Shown here piece by piece: positions 10,392 to 19,227 of a DNA stretch of 37,500 nt. The stretch's first letter is position 1. Each line of letters begins with the position of its first letter. The notes under the pieces are model-generated. The model did no database searches and was not told where the DNA came from. It worked only from the letters and a program-made list of their open reading frames with translations. The stretch spans positions 1 through 37,500 of the forward strand of contig NZ_BLYC01000008.1 in the NCBI RefSeq assembly GCF_019721995.1, in the 5' to 3' direction. Origin of the DNA: Bathymodiolus japonicus methanotrophic gill symbiont. GTDB lineage: Bacteria > Pseudomonadota > Gammaproteobacteria > Methylococcales > Methylomonadaceae. Position numbers and translations under genes: made by a program.

Positions 10392-11192
10392 TTATTTCAA
10401 ATTATCAGTTACATGCGGGTTAATCAGCTGATACATCAATTGATGCATTTTAGGATTGCCCGCAATAATATTTCCTGATTCCAGATACTGATCATTAAAA
10501 GACAGGTCGGTGACCACGCCGCCGGCTTCTTTTACAATAATAATCCCCGCAGCAATATCCCAGGACTTTAAGTCCACCTCCCAAAAACCATCTAAACGTC
10601 CCATGGCTAAAAAAGCCAGGTCAATTGCGGCTGAACCCGTGCGTCGAATTCCAGAGGTATTCATGCAGACCGCTCTAAACATTTCCAGATAAGCATCCAG
10701 ATATTTTTGCTGCTGGGCTTTAAAAGGAAAACCTGTGCCAATTAGGGCGCCCGCAAGACTTGACTGCTTGGTAACACGAATGCGGTGGTTATTAAACATC
10801 GCACCTTCACCCCGCGCGGCAGTGAATAGTTCATTGCTTAACGGCAGGTAAATGACGCCGACTTCGAGGCGGTCTTTGATTTTTAACGCGATTGAAACAG
10901 CGTAATGCGGGAAGCCGTGTAGAAAATTAGTTGTGCCGTCCAGTGGGTCAATAATCCAGGTGTATTCATTGCCTTCATGCTGTCCGCTTTCTTCAGCAAG
11001 AATGGCATGATCAGGGTAAGCGGTTTTAAGAACTTTAATAATTTCCAGTTCTGCCTGGCGATCAACTTCAGTGACGAAATCATGCTGCTCTTTATTATCA
11101 ACTTGAATATGACTGACATGTTCTGATGCACGAAGAATGATGTCGCCCGCGTTTCTCGCAGCGCGGATAGCGATGTTGAGCATTGGATGCAT
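10392..11192 (-). CDS. suhB: SuhB, inositol-1-monophosphatase family protein
   Basis: Mg-dependent phosphatase of the inositol monophosphatase family. In enteric bacteria SuhB also joins the NusA/NusB-dependent rRNA antitermination complex. The 266 residues show the metal-binding motifs EES, DPLDGTTNFLHG and WDIAAG at the expected spacing, and the length is typical. Divergent from trmJ, an arrangement conserved in many gammaproteobacteria, with 86 bp between them. The stop lies 1 bp from the reconstructed desaturase stop, so the two converge. Confidence 0.96.
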   Translation of the reverse strand: MHPMLNIAIRAARNAGDIILRASEHVSHIQVDNKEQHDFVTEVDRQAELEIIKVLKTAYPDHAILAEESGQHEGNEYTWIIDPLDGTTNFLHGFPHYAVSIALKIKDRLEVGVIYLPLSNELFTAARGEGAMFNNHRIRVTKQSSLAGALIGTGFPFKAQQQKYLDAYLEMFRAVCMNTSGIRRTGSAAIDLAFLAMGRLDGFWEVDLKSWDIAAGIIIVKEAGGVVTDLSFNDQYLESGNIIAGNPKMHQLMYQLINPHVTDNLK

Positions 11193-11278
11193 AAATAAAT
11201 TTTAATGAGCGATTAGAAAACCACATAGAATAGCAAAAATTTTGCTATAGTGATCTTTTTTATTGTTAGGGTCGAACA

Positions 11279-12007
11279 TTGCTGTCAAATATAAGGATTG
11301 TGCTGGTTGAAACAAGCCACCCGGGAAATATCGGGGCAGTTGCCCGGGCCATGAAAAATATGTGTATGACTGAGTTGTATCTGGTCGCACCCAAAATATT
11401 CCCCAGTGCTGATGCAACCTCCCGAGCATCGGGGGCAGATGATATTTTAGCCTCTGCAATATTGTGTGATTCTTTACAGCAAGCGATTGCAGATTGCCAG
11501 ATAGTGATTGGTGCGAGTGCGCGTTCGCGGACTATTGCCGTGCCTGAAGAGTCCCCTAGAGTTTGTGCAGAAAGGCTGGCGATTGAAGCGCAAGATAAAA
11601 AAATTGCAATTTTGTTTGGCCGGGAAAATTCAGGTTTGAAAAATCATGAGCTGGATTTGTGTCAAACTTTGCTCACCATCCCCAGTAATGCTGCCTATAG
11701 TTCGCTGAATATAGCCGCTGCAGTACAAGTGGTCTGTTATGAATTATTAGTCGCCTCAAACCAGGGTGCTGTCGAACCTGAAGTAAGAGAAGTCGCTTTG
11801 GCAAGTTCTGCGCAAATGGAATCATTTTATGAGCATTTATATCAGGCGCTACAAGAAATTGGCTTTATTAATCCGCAAAAATCCACTTCAATTATGCGCC
11901 GCTTACGTCGCGTGTACCATCGGGCTACTTTAGATATTAAAGAGCTGGATATTTTGCGCGGCATCTTAAAAAAATCAACTGCAATATTGCATCAAAAATA
12001 TGATTAA
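11279..12007 (+). CDS. trmJ: TrmJ, tRNA (cytidine/uridine-2'-O)-methyltransferase
   Basis: SPOUT-class methyltransferase that 2'-O-methylates position 32 of tRNA. The 242 residues open with IRIVLVETSHPGNIGAVARAMKNM and contain the SPOUT knot motifs LFGRENSGL and YSSLNIAAAVQ. The apparent start is TTG at 11279, with AGGGT about 7 bp upstream; no ATG lies in frame before the conserved NIRIVL. A TATAGT box at 11246, within a near-palindrome (AGCAAAAATTTTGCT), may be its promoter. It overlaps cysE by 8 bp and begins the trmJ-cysE-iscR-iscS run. Confidence 0.95.
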   Translation: MLSNIRIVLVETSHPGNIGAVARAMKNMCMTELYLVAPKIFPSADATSRASGADDILASAILCDSLQQAIADCQIVIGASARSRTIAVPEESPRVCAERLAIEAQDKKIAILFGRENSGLKNHELDLCQTLLTIPSNAAYSSLNIAAAVQVVCYELLVASNQGAVEPEVREVALASSAQMESFYEHLYQALQEIGFINPQKSTSIMRRLRRVYHRATLDIKELDILRGILKKSTAILHQKYD

Positions 12008-12746
12008 TTTAATTCAAGAGGATATTGCCTGTGTGTTTGAGCGAGATCCCGCTGCGCAGACGCTCTGGGAAGTGGTGTTTGTCTATCCAGGTTTTCATGC
12101 AATATTAATACATAGAGTTTGTCATCGCTTATGGAGCAAAGGTTTTAAATTTATCGCCAATTTTATTGCGCATATTAGTCGTTGGCTAACCGGTATAGAA
12201 ATTCATCCCGGGGCAGTAATCGGGCGACGGTTCTTTATAGATCATGGCATGGGTGTGGTGATCGGTGAAACCACAATTATTGGTGATGATTGCACTTTGT
12301 ATCATGGTGTTACTTTAGGTGGAACTAGCTGGGATAAAGGCAAAAGACATCCCACTTTAAAAAATGGCGTGGTCGTCGGAGCGGGTGCAAAAATATTGGG
12401 ACCGATTGAAATCGGTGAAAATGCACGGGTGGGGTCGAATTCAGTGATCATCAGGCCTGTCCCGGATGGCGCGACAGTTGTAGGTATTCCAGGTCGTGTT
12501 GTGGGTGCGCAGGACGCCCAGAGTGCTGAAAGAACAAAAATCGCCAATAAGATGGGCTTTGATGCCTACGGGACAACAGCAGATTCTCCCGATCCGGTGG
12601 CGTATGCAATTAATCATATGCTGGATCATATACAGCTGATGGATAAACAGATGCAGGATATGAAGCAGGCAATGAATAGCGCAGGTATTAAGTGCAAGCA
12701 TGAGGAAATTCCTGATTTGCATGACTGCGAGCTGGGCAAAGAATGA
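12000..12746 (+). CDS. cysE: Serine O-acetyltransferase
   Basis: Makes O-acetylserine from serine and acetyl-CoA, the first committed step of cysteine synthesis, and so supplies the cysteine used by the downstream desulfurase. The 248-residue product has an N-terminal helical part and a left-handed beta-helix of hexapeptide repeats (IHPGAVIGRRFFIDHGMGVVIGE, broken here as the catalytic DHG region; VVVGAGAKILG; IGENARVGSNSVI). This is the shorter CysE form, often found beside isc genes, as in Azotobacter. It overlaps trmJ. The C-terminal tail is charged and poorly conserved. Confidence 0.95.
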   Translation: MINLIQEDIACVFERDPAAQTLWEVVFVYPGFHAILIHRVCHRLWSKGFKFIANFIAHISRWLTGIEIHPGAVIGRRFFIDHGMGVVIGETTIIGDDCTLYHGVTLGGTSWDKGKRHPTLKNGVVVGAGAKILGPIEIGENARVGSNSVIIRPVPDGATVVGIPGRVVGAQDAQSAERTKIANKMGFDAYGTTADSPDPVAYAINHMLDHIQLMDKQMQDMKQAMNSAGIKCKHEEIPDLHDCELGKE

Positions 12747-13221
12747 TATCTATAATCGTTGCATAAGTTCCTGCACTGGGGCAGAGGCTTTAGCCTGCAC
12801 GGGGTAAGTGAAATGGACATAATTAATTGTCCATCGTGTTAACTCATAAGTTACCTCTAAATAGGAGGGTTGACGTAGGATGCGCTTCCTATCGTCAGCA
12901 CATCCTACGGCTCTCCCCTTAACTGAGGGGGGGTATAGCATGAGAGGTTGGGATGATATTTATTCCATGTTTTCTGGATGGTTTCTATTTTCCATATCCC
13001 TAATGTCAGTGCCGGCAAAAGCCAGCGCCCACATGCTGAAGTTTATACTGAGAATATTTATGGAGCTATTGATATATGAGTCAGGCACATGCTTTGCACT
13101 CAATGTATCCGCTTCTTTAAATTAGTAGCCACGGGATTCTGTAAATAAAATCTCCTTGCTTGCGCATTTAAAAGCAGCATTGTTTTAGCTGAAAAACAGG
13201 TCATTTGCTGTTATTTATAAT
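12747..13221. other. cysE-iscR intergenic region with a hairpin
   Basis: 475 bp without a credible gene. It holds an inverted repeat CGTAGGATG / CATCCTACG (12874-12882 and 12901-12909) with an 18-base loop, resembling common interspersed REP-type hairpins, and a smaller TGGACA / TGTCCA repeat near 12813-12832. An open frame at 12880-13125 starts inside the hairpin and shows no family features. The hairpin may end cysE transcription or be a repeat remnant. Confidence 0.5.
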
Positions 13222-13253
13222 AGTTGACTAGTTTACTAGGTTTATATTACACT
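13222..13253 (+). promoter_or_regulatory. Probable iscR promoter with IscR type-1-like operator
   Basis: TTGACT (13224-13229) and TACACT (13248-13253) are spaced 18 bp and fit a sigma-70 promoter. The -35 box lies within ATAGTTGACTAGTTTACTAGG, which approximates the known type 1 IscR operator (inverted TTGACT/AGTCAA halves, with the right half imperfect). IscR autoregulation is established in E. coli; here it is inferred from the partial motif. Confidence 0.5.
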
Positions 13254-13285
13254 ACAAATTCACTTATTTTTTAAGGGGACTTAAC

Positions 13286-13777
13286 GTGAGATTAACTACT
13301 AAAGGGCGTTATGCGGTGACAGCAATGCTGGATCTGGCGTTTCATAGCCAGATTCAACCCGTTACATTAACGGATATTGCGACCCGTCAAACTATTTCAT
13401 TGTCTTATCTTGAGCAGCTATTTTCCCGTTTGCGCAGGGCTGGCCTGGTTGTTGGGGTGAGAGGGCCGGGCGGTGGTTATAAGTTAAGTCGGGAGCCTAG
13501 TGAGGTCAGTATTTCAAATATTATTCTGGCAGTGGATGAGCAAGTAGACTTAACTAACTGCGAGAAACAAGGTAATTGTCAGAATGGTCAGCCCTGTTTA
13601 ACCCATGATTTATGGATGGGCTTAAGCCAGACAGTGAGTAATTACCTGGATGGTATTTCCTTAGGTGCATTATTAGATCAGTCTGGTGTACAAAAAATAG
13701 CAGAGCGTCAGACATCTGATGTACAACAGCTAGTGAATTTTTCCAATGCAGATACGATTGCGGTTGCTCTTAAGTAA
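13286..13777 (+). CDS. iscR: IscR, Fe-S cluster-sensing Rrf2-family regulator
   Basis: Rrf2-type winged-helix repressor that carries a [2Fe-2S] cluster and controls Fe-S assembly genes. The 163 residues start MRLTTKGRYAVTAMLDLA, have the recognition helix region around residues 28-60 and the wing motif GVRGPGGGYKL. The cluster ligands C92, C98, C104 and H107 are all present at the E. coli spacing, which identifies IscR rather than a general Rrf2 protein. GTG start, with AAGGGG 7-8 bp upstream. It lies 26 bp before iscS. Likely represses its own operon through the site at 13222-13253. Confidence 0.95.
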   Translation: MRLTTKGRYAVTAMLDLAFHSQIQPVTLTDIATRQTISLSYLEQLFSRLRRAGLVVGVRGPGGGYKLSREPSEVSISNIILAVDEQVDLTNCEKQGNCQNGQPCLTHDLWMGLSQTVSNYLDGISLGALLDQSGVQKIAERQTSDVQQLVNFSNADTIAVALK

Positions 13778-13803
13778 TTTGTCGCAACTCGTACGACACC
13801 TAT

Positions 13804-14889
13804 ATGATCTATTTTGATCATAATGCCACAACATCAGTAGATGAAAGGGTGTTGCAGGCAATGTTGCCGTTTTTCAGCCGCTTTTATGCTAACCCCTCCA
13901 GCTTATATAAATTAGCACGCCTATCACGTAGCGCCATTGATACCGCCCGCGAGCAAGTCGCACAATTAGTCAATGCGCGAGCGGAGCAGGTTGTTTTTAC
14001 CAGTGGTGGTACCGAAGCCAACAATTTAGCCCTAAAAGGCTGTGTGTCAAATGCGAAAATAGTGACCGCGGCCTTCGAGCATCCTTCTGTCTTGCAGTCT
14101 GCGAGCGCCCAGTTAGTCGGTATCACGTCACAAGGATATATTGATCAACAGGCACTGACTCAGTTAGAAGGCTCGTTTGATCTTGCCTCTTTTATGCTGG
14201 TGAATAATGAAACTGGCGTTATCCAGGATATTGCCAGCCTCAGTAGTATCATGCAGGAGCGAAAGACTTTAGTGCACACCGATGCAGTTCAGGCGGCAGG
14301 AAAAATCCCGGTTGATTTTCAGGTGCTAGGGGTGGATCTAATGTCGCTTTCCAGTCATAAAATATATGGGCCAAAAGGTTGTGGTGCTTTAATCACATCA
14401 GCTAAATATGTGAAAAGCCCACTGCAAACGGGTGGGGGGCAAGAAGCAGCGCTCCGTGCTGGAACGGAAAATGTACCAGCCATTGTCGGGTTTGGCAAGG
14501 CGGCAGAGTTGGCCTATGCAGAATTAGACCAGCGCCACCAACACTGTCTTGCGCTCAGAGTGCGTTTAGAAGAACAATTGTTGAAGTTACCAGAAATCAC
14601 TATATTTGCACAGCATAGTCAGCGACTTGCTAATACGGTACAGTTTGGAGTGCAAGGCCATGTAGGCGAAATGCTGCTAATGCAATTAGACCAGCAGGGA
14701 GTTATGGTATCAAGCGGTTCCGCATGCGCTAGTACGGATACATCTGTCAGTCATGTATTAATGGCAATGGGGGTAGGCGAGGATCTTGCGAAATCAGCCA
14801 TTCGAATCAGTCTGGGACAAGAGAATACTGCGCAAGAAGTGGATAGTTTTGTGCGGATATTAAAGCGGACCTTGCTTAAGGCGCATTAA
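13804..14889 (+). CDS. iscS: Cysteine desulfurase (IscS/NifS type)
   Basis: PLP enzyme that removes sulfur from cysteine and passes it on for Fe-S cluster assembly. The 361 residues begin MIYFDHNATT. The PLP lysine is K186 in SSHKIYGPKGCG, the PLP-stacking histidine is in FEHPSV, and the catalytic cysteine is C308 in SSGSACAS. It is shorter than E. coli IscS (404) and lacks the IscU-docking tail typical of that protein, so it is closer to the shorter NifS-like branch. iscU, hscB, hscA and fdx do not follow; instead a decayed island begins, and iscA appears only at 21529. Confidence 0.92.
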   Translation: MIYFDHNATTSVDERVLQAMLPFFSRFYANPSSLYKLARLSRSAIDTAREQVAQLVNARAEQVVFTSGGTEANNLALKGCVSNAKIVTAAFEHPSVLQSASAQLVGITSQGYIDQQALTQLEGSFDLASFMLVNNETGVIQDIASLSSIMQERKTLVHTDAVQAAGKIPVDFQVLGVDLMSLSSHKIYGPKGCGALITSAKYVKSPLQTGGGQEAALRAGTENVPAIVGFGKAAELAYAELDQRHQHCLALRVRLEEQLLKLPEITIFAQHSQRLANTVQFGVQGHVGEMLLMQLDQQGVMVSSGSACASTDTSVSHVLMAMGVGEDLAKSAIRISLGQENTAQEVDSFVRILKRTLLKAH

Positions 14890-15069
14890 CATATTCTAAT
14901 GCGTTTGACAATTGACAATTGATAATTTATTGACTAGAGTTATAGCCAGTTCAAAGCGTTCGCTTTGCCTATTTCTACCTCGCTTTAACGTTTCAGGATG
15001 AGGGCGTGATTAATTGGTAGCACAATAAAGTGCTTATCAGCTCACTATGAAAATAAAAAGGGGAATGCC
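14890..15069. other. Gap between iscS and the nirK remnant
   Basis: 180 bp. Contains a short AT-rich inverted repeat (TTGACAATTGACAATTG, about 14906-14922) and no coding signal. No terminator with a clear T-run follows iscS. Confidence 0.4.
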
Positions 15070-16249
15070 ATGAATAATTTTTATTTTGCGCGGTTTATAC
15101 TTTTAGCGGCAAGCTTTTATTCCCACGGAGCCTACTCAGGAAAAGGCGCCAGTAACTTCGCCCAATGGCCTGGAAAGGGTCACTCAAGAACTCGTTGCAC
15201 CTCCGTTATTACCTGAACACACCCAAATTGCAGTAGGCCCGCCTAAGGTTGTTAAAATCAGGATGATTGTGGAAGAAAAAGAAATGGAAGTTGCGCCCGG
15301 GGTAACCGCGCATGTTATGGCGTTTAATGGCTCTATTCCAGGTCCTATTGTTGTTGTCCATCAATACGATTATGTTGAATTGACTCTAGTTAATCCTATC
15401 ACCAATACCATGGTACATAATATTGACTTTCATGCGGCAACGGGAGCCTTAGGTGGAGGTGCATTAACCAAAGTCGCACCGGGGCAAGAGGTTGTTCTAA
15501 GATTTCAGGCGATCAAGAAAGGCGTATTTATTTATCATTGCGTACCGGGCGGAGTGATGATTCCGTTGCATGTTGCGCTGGGCTTAAGCGGCGCGATTAT
15601 GGTATTGCCGCGTGATGGCTTAAGAGATGATCAAGGCAATCCTGTTACTTATGATAAAGCCTATTATATCGGTGAGCAGGGTTTTTATTTTCCTCAAGAT
15701 GTGGATGGTAACTATATTAAATACAGCTCAGTTATCGATTCTATGCCAGAGGTTCTGCAGCAGATGAGAAAATTAACCCCTAGCCATACTGTCTTTAATG
15801 GCTCGGTTGGGTCTTTGACCGGGGCAAATGCATTAACCGCAAAGGTTGGTGAGAGTGTGCTTTTTATCCATTCACAAGGTAATGAAGATAGTCGTCCGCA
15901 TTTGATTGGTGGTCATGGCGATTTCGTCTGGGAAGGTGGGTCATTCAATGATGCGCCAGTCACAGACCGAGAAACCTGGTTTATTCCCGGGGGGAGTGCG
16001 GTTGCGACATTGTATAAATTTAAGCAGCCGGGTGTGAATGTCTATCTAAATCATAATCTAATTCAGGCTATCCAGTTAGGTGCTGCTGCACATGTATTCG
16101 TTGAAGGAGAGTGGAATAATGATCTTATGGAGCAAGTCAAACCGCCTTCTGCTATCGAGTGGTCTGGCTATTGTAAATACTTACATTTCTTACAAGGGGA
16201 TAGATATGAACAAGTTTATACTCGATGTTCAAGTTTTTTAACTGATTGA
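15070..16249 (+). pseudogene. nirK: Copper nitrite reductase remnant, frameshifted
   Basis: Periplasmic multicopper enzyme that reduces nitrite to nitric oxide. A signal-peptide frame starts at ATG 15070 (MNNFYFARFILLAAS), but the mature protein lies in another frame, open from about 15107 (PPLLPEHTQIAVGPPKVVK onward), so there is a one-base frameshift near 15107-15160. The type-2 copper and proton-relay residues are kept (NIDFH; YHC; GGHGDFVW; NHNL). In the type-1 site the Cys and His are present (HCVPGGVMIPLH) but the axial Met is replaced by Leu (HVALGL, normally HVVSGM). The C-terminus runs into MITE-2, so the true end is unclear. Probably a recent pseudogene. Confidence 0.88.
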
Positions 16250-16806
16250 TTTTATTGATGATTTTACTGACAAAGAAAGCATCAACATCATTGTAAATCA
16301 ATCACTTATAAAACAAAGCCGGAAAAATTTACTTTTCTTAGCCCAGTTATAGCTGAAAACTTGAACATCGAGTTATAGGTTTTGTAGCTACCAGCAGTAT
16401 AGCTTTAAGCAATACAGTGCTAGCGGAGGGTGATATAGAGACAGGGCGTGCCCTGAGCACTCAATGCACGGCATGTCATGGTAATGATGGGATGAGTGCC
16501 AGCGAGCAATTTCCTAATATTGCAGGCCAGAAAGAATCTTATCTTGCTGCACAATTAACAAAATATAAGGTGGGAGAAAGAACTGATCCAACCATGTCAG
16601 CCATAGTTGGTCCGCTTAATGAGCAAAATATTCTCGATCTAGCTGCTTTTTATGCGTCTAATAGTGCCGTGGCCAATTTCGATTTTAATACACTGGTACT
16701 GACTATTCCTTACGTTGTTGTTGGTGATGCTAGCTTCAATGTAGAAATGTCACTAGATGATATCGATGCGCTTCTTTTTTCTGTTAAATCACTGACACCA
16801 CATTAA
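16206..16806 (+). pseudogene. Periplasmic cytochrome c, signal peptide split by MITE-2
   Basis: Small monoheme c-type cytochrome, a likely electron donor for the neighbouring nitrite reductase. Deleting MITE-2 and one copy of TTATA joins ATGAACAAGTTTATA (16206-16220) to 16378 and restores a full signal peptide, MNKFIGFVATSSIALSNTVLA, followed by EGDIETGRAL and the heme site CTACH. A possible distal Met is in PTMSAIVGPL. The reading frame from 16417 stays intact, but only a GTG inside the signal peptide remains as a start, so export and heme attachment should fail. After the cytochrome domain the tail (VVVGDASFNVEM onward) is unusual for this family. Confidence 0.87.
16221..16372. mobile_element. 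MITE-2 with IS-beta ends and TTATA target duplication
   Basis: 152-bp non-coding element. The left end CTCGATGTTCAAGTTTT and right end AAAACTTGAACATCGAG are perfect inverted repeats matching the IS-beta ends. It is flanked by TTATA on both sides (16216-16220, 16373-16377). A second inverted repeat (TGATTGATTT / AAATCAATCA) lies further inside. It carries no transposase and was probably mobilised by IS-beta. Confidence 0.9.
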
Positions 16807-17011
16807 TCTAGAAACCGCAGTTGACAGTTATATAATATTGTAAGCCGCAGAATATTAAAAATAATGATCGAAAAAACTTGCTACCTGTTGGGTGAGTGTC
16901 CTCCGCTTCAATGTTTTGTGAATAATTCTGTGTTCAACTGAGGTTTTTAGGTTATGACAGGATTAAGGGGGCTGGAAATAAATAATTGGCCAATATTGGG
17001 CAGGATATTTG
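16807..17011. other. Gap with an unidentified N-terminal ORF fragment
   Basis: Region between the cytochrome remnant and omega-A2. A frame from ATG 16954 gives MTGLRGLEINNWPILGRIF and then runs into omega-A2, so it may be the beginning of a gene cut by that element. Too short to identify. GGTGAGTGTCC near 16891 shows no clear role. Confidence 0.35.
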
Positions 17012-17241
17012 CAGGCGCGCCATGCTACCTCACGAAATTCTGGGACTCCTGTCGCCATAATTCGTTCACCTACGCAGCGGATGGGAGATGCCCTGAACGC
17101 CCTGCGTCCGCAACGACTACGCACAAAAGCCGCTTCGTCATTACTACCTCACTGGCTGGACGGCTATTCGGAATGCAATTCTTGCTCCTCTCGCGTGCTG
17201 CTAGCACACGTCGAATCAGCGAATTGCCCTGTCGCCTATCA
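17012..17241 (-). ncRNA. omega-A2, 5'-truncated, the only minus-strand copy
   Basis: Subfamily A element in reverse: CAGGCGCGCC at 17012 is its 3' end. The sequence follows the other A copies up to GATAGGCGACAG and stops where IS-beta copy 1 starts at 17242. About 50 bases of the 5' hairpin (CGCTGAAAATC to TAGTCCC) are missing, and with them any adjacent guide. They do not reappear on the far side of the IS, so a deletion or recombination followed the insertion. Confidence 0.75.
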
Positions 17242-17773
17242 CTCGATGTTCAAGTTTTTGATATTGAGAAGGTAAAATCAGGTATTCTGAGGTTGTTGTA
17301 ATTTTATCGGTGTAATCCCATGTTAATGAATGCCCCAGCCACCTTTATCCAAAGCTATATTGACGATTTAAATGATGCGCTCAATCAGCTAAAACCCGGA
17401 GCCGCTTTGACACGGATTCAAGCCGCTTGGTTGGGCACTTGTTTAACGTGCATACTGCTAATGAACTCTGTTTGCTGGGCTAAGTTTGAGCGAGCAAGCC
17501 TTGGAGATTGCAAAGTAGCCGCATTATCCTGGGTGTTTCGTAAAGCAAGTATACCCTGGGACTGGTTGCTACGGGTGAGTGTGGTCTTAATTTTAAAACG
17601 TTATGGCATTACTGAAGGTGTGTTGGCCTTTGATGAATCAGACCGAGCACGATCTAAGTCTACAAAACGTATTTATAAGGTTTACAAGCAGAAACACAAA
17701 GGCTCCGGCGGGTATGTTAATGGACAAACGATAGTATTATTGCTGCTAGTTACCTCATCCATTACAGTGCCTG

Positions 17774-18068
17774 CGCTGAAAATCCTGGAAACGGAGCTTT
17801 AGCGAAGTGAAGATTTTTAGTCCGCGATAGCCGTAGGGCCGTTGTTTTGTCGGAGTCTGAGCGTTAGCGAAGGTGGAGACAAAATAAAAGGCCATCCGAC
17901 ACGGCGTCAAGTCATTTGGAGCCTATGTTCCGACCCCTTGTTGGGTCGGGACGAGGTGACGAGGACGAATCGGGGCCGCCGGAGGCATAAGTGGTCGCGT
18001 TAAGTTTTTGCTGCTTGCTTGGGCTGGGATGCCCAAAACAAGCTTTCGCAAAAATAGCGACTCCCCGA
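17774..18068 (+). ncRNA. omega-C, divergent structured element
   Basis: 295-bp insertion between ACAGTGCCTG and TCGGTTTTTTC; the empty site survives in IS-beta copy 2 (around 25720-25745). No target duplication. Its first ~49 bases match subfamily A almost exactly (CGCTGAAAATC, then TGGAAACGGAGCTT and GATTTTTAGTCC). The rest is different and strongly paired: TTTTGTC/GACAAAA nested in GGCC/GGCC, CCGACCC/GGGTCGG, GCTTG with CAAGC and GGGC with GCCC near the 3' end, and a terminal ATCGGGG/CCCCGAT. CGATAGCCGTAGGGCC recalls CGAATAGCCGTAGAGCC of subfamily B. No protein of note. A third subfamily of the same kind of RNA is inferred. Confidence 0.6.
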
Positions 18069-18731
18069 TCGGTTTTTTCTTTTATATGCCGGATCCAGCC
18101 TTAAAGCAGTGGGATAAAGAAGATAAAGGGTTGAAAAAGAGCGGTATAGCAAAAAAAGATCGGCCTATTAAGCCTGAACGTGACAGTGCCTACCCGACCA
18201 AAACAGAGATTGCATTAGGCTTATTAAAAGAGTTTAAAGTTGCGCATAGCCTGATTAAAATTAAAGGCGTACTGGCTGATGCGCTGTATGGTGAAAAAGC
18301 CTTTATGGACGAAGCCGCTAAAGAATCTGGAGGCTCGCAGGTGATTAGCCAATTACGTAAAAACCAAAATATTGAATATAGAGGTAGAATAAGGTCAGTC
18401 GAGAGCTACTTTAATTCGATTAACAAAGGCATTGATCAGATAATACGTGTACGTGGCGGAAAAGAGATTAAAGTGACTGTCAGCAGTGCACGATTAAAGG
18501 TGAGTTCACACAGTAAAAAACTCTTTGTCATTGCCTTAAAATATGACGGTGAAAACGACTATCGCTATTTAGTGGCGACAGACCTGACTTGGCGCACACA
18601 AGATATTATTCAAGCCTATACGTTGAGATGGCTGATTGAGGTTTTCTTTGAGGACTGGAAGCTTTATGAAGGATGGGGGCGTGAGGCCAAACAATTAGAT
18701 GAAGAGGGATCAAGCCGTGGCCTGATTCTGA

Positions 18732-18899
18732 CGCTGAAAATCATGGAAACGGAGCTTAGCGAAGTGGTGATTTTTAGTCCCTGATAGGCGACAGGGCAAT
18801 TTGCTGATTCGACGTGTGCTAGCAGCACGCGAGAGGAGCAAGAATTGCATTCCGAATAGCCGTCCAGCCAGTGAGGTAGTAATGACGAAGCGGCTTTTG
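18732..18899 (+). ncRNA. omega-A3, 3'-truncated by an internal deletion
   Basis: Subfamily A element inserted after GATTCTGA in the IS-beta transposase. It runs to GCGGCTTTTG and then joins IS sequence TTTGACCATTG. The empty site in copy 2 reads GATTCTGAGTCTTTTGTTTGACC, so CTTTTG occurs both in the element and 2 bases past the insertion point; deletion between these 6-bp repeats removed the last ~112 bases of the element. The conserved 3' core is lost. Confidence 0.75.
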
Positions 18900-19227
18900 T
18901 TTGACCATTGCCTTCTCCTTCACCCAGAGCAAATAGCCCGCATTGAAAGCAAACTACCTGCGTATACCGTAGGAAGCTTACAGCGCAAGTCTCAAATGGA
19001 TGTACTGCTTGAGTTCATCACGTCATTGCTAGAGTTTCCAGATCCTGGTGATAAGCTGAAAGAGTTAGGTGAATTAATAAAGGATGTGTTTCAACTGATG
19101 CCATCAGGAAAACATATGATTGGCAGAGATTTAGGGCGCTTAGAGCCAACACTATCATTAAAGTATTGTTCTGCTGGGTGAAGGTAAGAGTTTGATGGCA
19201 ATGGGATGGAAAAACTTGAACATTGAG

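Larger units (their letters stand above)
17320..19181 (+). pseudogene. IS-beta copy 1 transposase, interrupted twice
   Basis: DDE transposase with the YREK signature Y-x2-R-x3-E-x6-K (YTLRWLIEVFFEDWK), so IS4-like, but unrelated in sequence to IS-alpha. The intact protein, rebuilt by removing insertions and comparing both copies, would be about 468 residues. Here omega-C splits it after TSSITVP, in the first third, and omega-A3 splits it after SSRGLILT in the last third. The segments in between (18069-18731) are otherwise well preserved. Inactive. Confidence 0.88.
17242..19227 (+). mobile_element. IS-beta copy 1, carrying omega-C and omega-A3
   Basis: Insertion sequence with ends CTCGATGTTCAAGTTTTT (17242) and AAAAACTTGAACATTGAG (19227, one mismatch). 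Removing omega-C (295 bp) and omega-A3 (168 bp) leaves 1523 bp, exactly 8 fewer than copy 2 without its insertions, which matches the GTCTTTTG lost at the omega-A3 junction. The flanks are omega-A2 on one side and the middle of IS-alpha copy c on the other, with no target duplication, so it marks a rearrangement breakpoint. Confidence 0.9.

Noticed and set aside
11202-11459. 85-residue minus-strand ORF at the suhB-trmJ divergence
   Set aside because: Antisense to the conserved trmJ start; composition is that of a shadow frame.
12880-13125. 81-residue ORF upstream of iscR
   Set aside because: Starts inside the CGTAGGATG hairpin, has no convincing ribosome site and no family features.
16221-16249. 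Natural C-terminus of NirK ending CSSFLTD
   Set aside because: These codons are the MITE-2 terminal repeat, so the apparent end is foreign.
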